Shown: positions 61,153 to 64,000 of the stretch, piece by piece
How the letters are laid out: every line of letters begins with the position of its first letter
How positions within the stretch are numbered: the stretch's first letter is position 1
NCBI RefSeq assembly: GCF_029269825.1
Contig: NZ_JARJHU010000003.1
Location: 162,475 to 226,474, forward strand
DNA: 64,000 nt
Reading direction: 5' to 3'
Source: Pedobacter sp. JY14-1
GTDB lineage: Bacteria > Bacteroidota > Bacteroidia > Sphingobacteriales > Sphingobacteriaceae
Position numbers and translations under genes: made by a program
Notes under the pieces: model-generated
What the model was told of the DNA's origin: nothing
The model's input: only the letters and a program-made list of their open reading frames with translations
The model's database searches: none

Positions 61153-62535
61153 ATGTCAAACATCAAACCTTCGCTGGTTAAAGGCACCAGGGACTTTTCT
61201 CCGCTTGAAATGGTCAGGCGTAATTACATTTTTGATACGATAAAGACGGTATTCAGAAAGTATGGTTATGCAGAAATACAGACACCATCGATGGAAAATC
61301 TGGCAACGCTTACCGGAAAGTATGGAGATGAGGGTGATAAACTGATTTTCAAAATATTGAACAGTGGCGATTATTTGTCTAAAGTAGGGCCGCAACTGCT
61401 CGCGGAAGCGAGGTCTTCGGAAATCCTTCCAGCAATCAGTGAGAAGGCATTGAGATATGACCTGACAGTTCCTTTTGCAAGATATGTGGTCATGCACCAG
61501 AACGAGATCTCGTTTCCCTTTAAACGTTTTCAGGTTCAGCCGGTATGGCGTGCAGACCGCCCTCAAAAAGGCAGATACAGGGAGTTTTATCAGTGCGATG
61601 CGGATGTTGTAGGTTCGGATACCTTATTGAACGAAGCTGAATTTGTAGGTATTTACCAGGAGGCGCTGACCAACCTGGGCCTTAAGGATTTCACGATTAA
61701 GATCAATAACCGGAAGATACTTTCCGGCATTGCGGAAATCATCGGGAAATCTGAACTGATTGTCGACATGACCGTAGCCATTGACAAGCTGGATAAGATT
61801 GGCCTGGACGGGGTGATCGGCGAACTTCTGGAAAGGGGCTTCACCGATGCAGACATTGACATACTGAAGCCCGTTATCCTTCTGAAAGGTACAACCCTGG
61901 AAAAACTGGAAAGCCTGAAACAGATCCTGAAGACTTCTGAAACAGGATTAAGAGGTATCGCTGAAGTTGAAAAGGTACTTGAATATGTAGCCGCGTTGAA
62001 CGGGGGCAGGCAAGCTGGCAATACAGAACTGGACATTACGCTGGCCCGCGGCCTGAACTACTATACGGGTTGCATCTTCGAAGTGAAGACCAATGAAGTC
62101 GCAATGGGCAGTATCGGAGGCGGTGGAAGATATGATGACCTGACGGGTATGTTTGGGCTGAAGGGCCTGAGCGGAGTAGGTATTTCTTTTGGCGCTGACC
62201 GGATCTATGATGTTCTTCTGGAGCTTGATCTCTTTCCTGCTTCTTCCGCTGTGGGCACAAAGGTACTGATCAGTAACTTTGATGAGAAAGCGGAGCAATA
62301 TGCCCTGCCTTTACTTTCCGGTTTGCGGGACGGAGGAATTGCGGCAGAGCTTTACCCGGTAGCTGCAAAGCTGAAAAAGCAACTGGGTTATGCTGACGAC
62401 AAGCGTATACCTTACGTCATACTGATCGGCAGCGATGAGATGGAGAGCGGCAAGCTGACGCTGAAGAATATGCAGGACGGAGGTCAGGAAAGGCTGTCGG
62501 CTGCGGAGATTATCAGCAAACTGAAGATCAGCTGA
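61153..62535 (+). CDS. hisS: Histidyl-tRNA synthetase
   Basis: Class II synthetase charging tRNA-His, 460 residues. The start KPSLVKGTRDFSPLEMVRRNYI, motif 2 region FQVQPVWRADRPQKGRYREFYQCDADVVG, the histidine-binding LARGLNYYTGCIFEV and GGGRYDDLTGMFG, and a C-terminal anticodon domain (KVLISNFDEKAEQYALPLLSGLRDGGI) are all seen. I chose the ATG at 61153 because it follows the -7 box and gives a normal N-terminus; an ATG ten codons earlier lies within the terminator-promoter gap. Confidence 0.96.
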   Translation: MSNIKPSLVKGTRDFSPLEMVRRNYIFDTIKTVFRKYGYAEIQTPSMENLATLTGKYGDEGDKLIFKILNSGDYLSKVGPQLLAEARSSEILPAISEKALRYDLTVPFARYVVMHQNEISFPFKRFQVQPVWRADRPQKGRYREFYQCDADVVGSDTLLNEAEFVGIYQEALTNLGLKDFTIKINNRKILSGIAEIIGKSELIVDMTVAIDKLDKIGLDGVIGELLERGFTDADIDILKPVILLKGTTLEKLESLKQILKTSETGLRGIAEVEKVLEYVAALNGGRQAGNTELDITLARGLNYYTGCIFEVKTNEVAMGSIGGGGRYDDLTGMFGLKGLSGVGISFGADRIYDVLLELDLFPASSAVGTKVLISNFDEKAEQYALPLLSGLRDGGIAAELYPVAAKLKKQLGYADDKRIPYVILIGSDEMESGKLTLKNMQDGGQERLSAAEIISKLKIS

Positions 62536-62589
62536 GGGCGTCTCAAAACAATAGCTCCAAAGTCTTGTTAATCTGGAAAGTACCCGATT

Positions 62590-63360
62590 ATGAGAGCAAT
62601 CTGGAAAGGCGCTATTGGTTTCGGCCTGGTCAATATTCCCGTAAAACTGTATTCGGCTGTTCAGAGCAGCAGCCTGGACCTGGACATGCTGGACGAACGT
62701 GATCTCGAACGTATACGTTTCAAGCGTGTCAATGAAAAAACCGGTAAAGAGGTTCCTTACGATCGTATTGTAAAGGGATACCAGGTCAATGAACAGTATG
62801 TCATCCTGGATGAAGCTGATTTTGAAGATGCCATGCCGGAAAAGACCAAACTGATCGAGTTGGAGAACTTCGTGAACATTGATGAAATCAGCCCCGTTTA
62901 TTATGAGACTTCCTACTATGCTGAGCCTGAAAATCAGGGGAAGAAGGCATATGTACTACTGCAAAAAGCACTGGAAAAATCGGGAAAGGCCGGTGTGGCC
63001 AGGTTTGTACTGAGGAGTACGGAGAACCTCTGTGTCATCCATCCTATGCACAATTTACTGGTCATTACAAAGATCAGGTTTCCGGAAGAAATCCGTTCCG
63101 CAGAAGATATCAATATACCTTCCGCATCAGCCATCAGTAAAAAGGAGCTGGATGTGGGACTTGCGCTGATCCGGCAATACTCATCCGCATTCGATATCAA
63201 GAGCTTCCATGATGAATACAGCATTGCACTAATGAAGATCATTAAGGCAAAAGCGAAGGGAAAACGTGCGACCGTCAAAAAGCTGAAACCAAAGCAAACA
63301 TCGAACGATGATCTCTATGGCCAGCTGATGAAAAGCCTGAGCGAAAGAAAGGGCGCTTAG
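62590..63360 (+). CDS. ku: Bacterial Ku protein
   Basis: DNA-end-binding homodimer of non-homologous end joining, 256 residues. It matches Ku across the core: MRAIWKGAIGFGLVNIPVKLYSA, LDMLDERDLERIRFKRVNEKTGKEVPYDRIVKGYQ, YYAEPENQGKKAYVLLQKALEKSGKAGVARFVLRSTENLCVI, and HDEYSIALMKIIKAKAKGK. The C-terminal tail is short and basic. Its usual partner, LigD, is not in the window. The stop overlaps the stop of the convergent response regulator by two bases. Confidence 0.94.
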   Translation: MRAIWKGAIGFGLVNIPVKLYSAVQSSSLDLDMLDERDLERIRFKRVNEKTGKEVPYDRIVKGYQVNEQYVILDEADFEDAMPEKTKLIELENFVNIDEISPVYYETSYYAEPENQGKKAYVLLQKALEKSGKAGVARFVLRSTENLCVIHPMHNLLVITKIRFPEEIRSAEDINIPSASAISKKELDVGLALIRQYSSAFDIKSFHDEYSIALMKIIKAKAKGKRATVKKLKPKQTSNDDLYGQLMKSLSERKGA

Positions 63361-63749
63361 TATTGTTTTCCGGCAAGGATACCTTCAATCTTATCCAGCA
63401 ACTCGTCGATGTCAAAGGGTTTGGGAAGAAAGCCATTTGGTATATACTCGCCATGCTGGATATTTTCCGAAGTATAGCGTGCAGAGATCATCAGTACAGG
63501 TATATGGGTAGTCTTTGGCTCAGAACGGATCAGCTTCAGGAGTTCCCGGCCGTCGCCGTCAGGAAGCATAATATCCAGTATAATGAGATCGGGCTTAAAG
63601 GCCTCAATATGCATCATCATATCTGCTCCCTTATTTAAACCTGCTACCTTATATGCTTCACTTTGAAGGATCAATGTGATCACATCAAGGATTGCATGGT
63701 TATCTTCAATAACCAGGACATTTTTATAAAGTGCTGTGCTTTTAGGCAA
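63357..63749 (-). CDS. Single-domain response regulator (receiver only)
   Basis: A 130-residue CheY-like protein: acidic pair Glu15-Asp16 in VLVIEDN, phosphoacceptor Asp59 in LIILDIMLPDGDG, Ser89-Ala90 in MISARY, and Lys110 in FLPKPFD, the full phosphotransfer set. There is no output domain, so it must signal through a protein partner. No histidine kinase is adjacent. The start is TTG at 63747-63749 preceded by a good promoter; no ATG occurs before the conserved N-terminal strand. Confidence 0.9.
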   Translation of the reverse strand: MPKSTALYKNVLVIEDNHAILDVITLILQSEAYKVAGLNKGADMMMHIEAFKPDLIILDIMLPDGDGRELLKLIRSEPKTTHIPVLMISARYTSENIQHGEYIPNGFLPKPFDIDELLDKIEGILAGKQY

Positions 63750-63771
63750 AATGATATCGATTAAATAAGTA

Positions 63772-63804
63772 CAAATATAATTCTGTAATTGATTTGTTCA
63801 TCAA
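63772..63804 (-). promoter_or_regulatory. Predicted promoter of the response regulator
   Basis: On the minus strand TTG (63804-63802), 22 bases, then TATATTTG (63779-63772), an exact -7 match, about 22 bases before the TTG start. Confidence 0.5.
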
Positions 63805-63932
63805 TTTTTTAAAAGAAATAAACAGAAAGTTTTCAATTATCATCTTAGTCTCATATTTAGGCAGATTTGATAGGTTTGATGAAACTTTGGACAGGTGAAC
63901 CCGTCTTATTGGTAGTTTTTAGTTTTAGGTTT

Positions 63933-63970
63933 TAGGGTGCGGCCGGTAACGACTGCACCCTATATATTTG
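63933..63970 (+). repeat. Inverted repeat next to a -7 box at the window edge
   Basis: TAGGGTGC (63933-63940) and GCACCCTA (63955-63962) are exact complements around a 14-base loop; TATATTTG (63963-63970), a -7 box match, follows at once. It may be an operator or a terminator with a weak T tail. The gene it would serve is beyond the window. Confidence 0.45.
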
Positions 63971-64000
63971 TGGCTTCAGATGATTTCAGTAATTTAGTGC

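Overview
The window looks like a chromosomal segment of a Bacteroidota bacterium, most likely from the Sphingobacteriales (Pedobacter-like); the genus is a guess. Supporting this are the recurring Bacteroidetes-type promoter boxes (TAnnTTTG, often with TTTG about 18-20 bases upstream), mostly weak Shine-Dalgarno signals, several TTG starts, and families typical of the phylum: DUF4270, DUF6728, DUF5672, a TonB-dependent receptor with an N-terminal carboxypeptidase-like domain, and a tiny AURKAIP1/COX24-type ribosomal protein. Most genes are housekeeping. I saw no insertion sequence, phage gene, CRISPR array, rRNA or tRNA.

Layout. 1-5.5 kb: the 3' part of nagA, pyrH-frr, an ABC exporter and an MFS permease. 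5.6-10.6 kb: a minus-strand thiamin locus, in which a TPP riboswitch precedes a TonB receptor and thiE, with a PnuC transporter, a NadR-type kinase-like ATPase and a lipoprotein gene just upstream. 10.7-22.3 kb: a small secreted protein, carB without its allosteric domain, radA, rng, the bS22-like mini gene, a TPR protein, an HU-type protein, mutY-ssb and glmS. 22.4-27.4 kb: DUF4270 lipoprotein, a half-length GT5 protein, panC, panD and an acyl-CoA dehydrogenase. 27.6-32.4 kb: rimP-nusA-infB.

32.4-43.7 kb is the accessory part: nine glycosyltransferase-like genes and one DUF5672 gene with one ABC exporter, on both strands, between infB and ompA. It has no sugar-nucleotide synthesis genes and no Wzy or Wzx, so it looks like a cell-surface glycan or lipooligosaccharide assembly locus fed by precursors made elsewhere.

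44-64 kb: a highly expressed ompA, DUF6728-ridA-recG, a serine hydrolase, fumC, lipoprotein and S1/P1 nuclease genes, a TPR protein, the tail-specific protease prc, an SPFH protein, capA-like and NlpC/P60 genes, pdhA and pdhC (no pdhB nearby), hisS, ku and a single-domain response regulator.

The non-coding signals are the most distinctive content: a TPP riboswitch beside its start codon, stem-loops at predicted transcript 5' ends (carB, rimP and perhaps others), back-to-back divergent promoters forming a near palindrome, hairpins built into gene ends so that stop codons lie in the stem or loop, a 20-bp perfect inverted repeat joined to an 11-bp-period tandem array, and a structured 270-bp intergenic stretch between carB and radA. 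All promoters and RNA structures are read by eye; none is experimentally shown.
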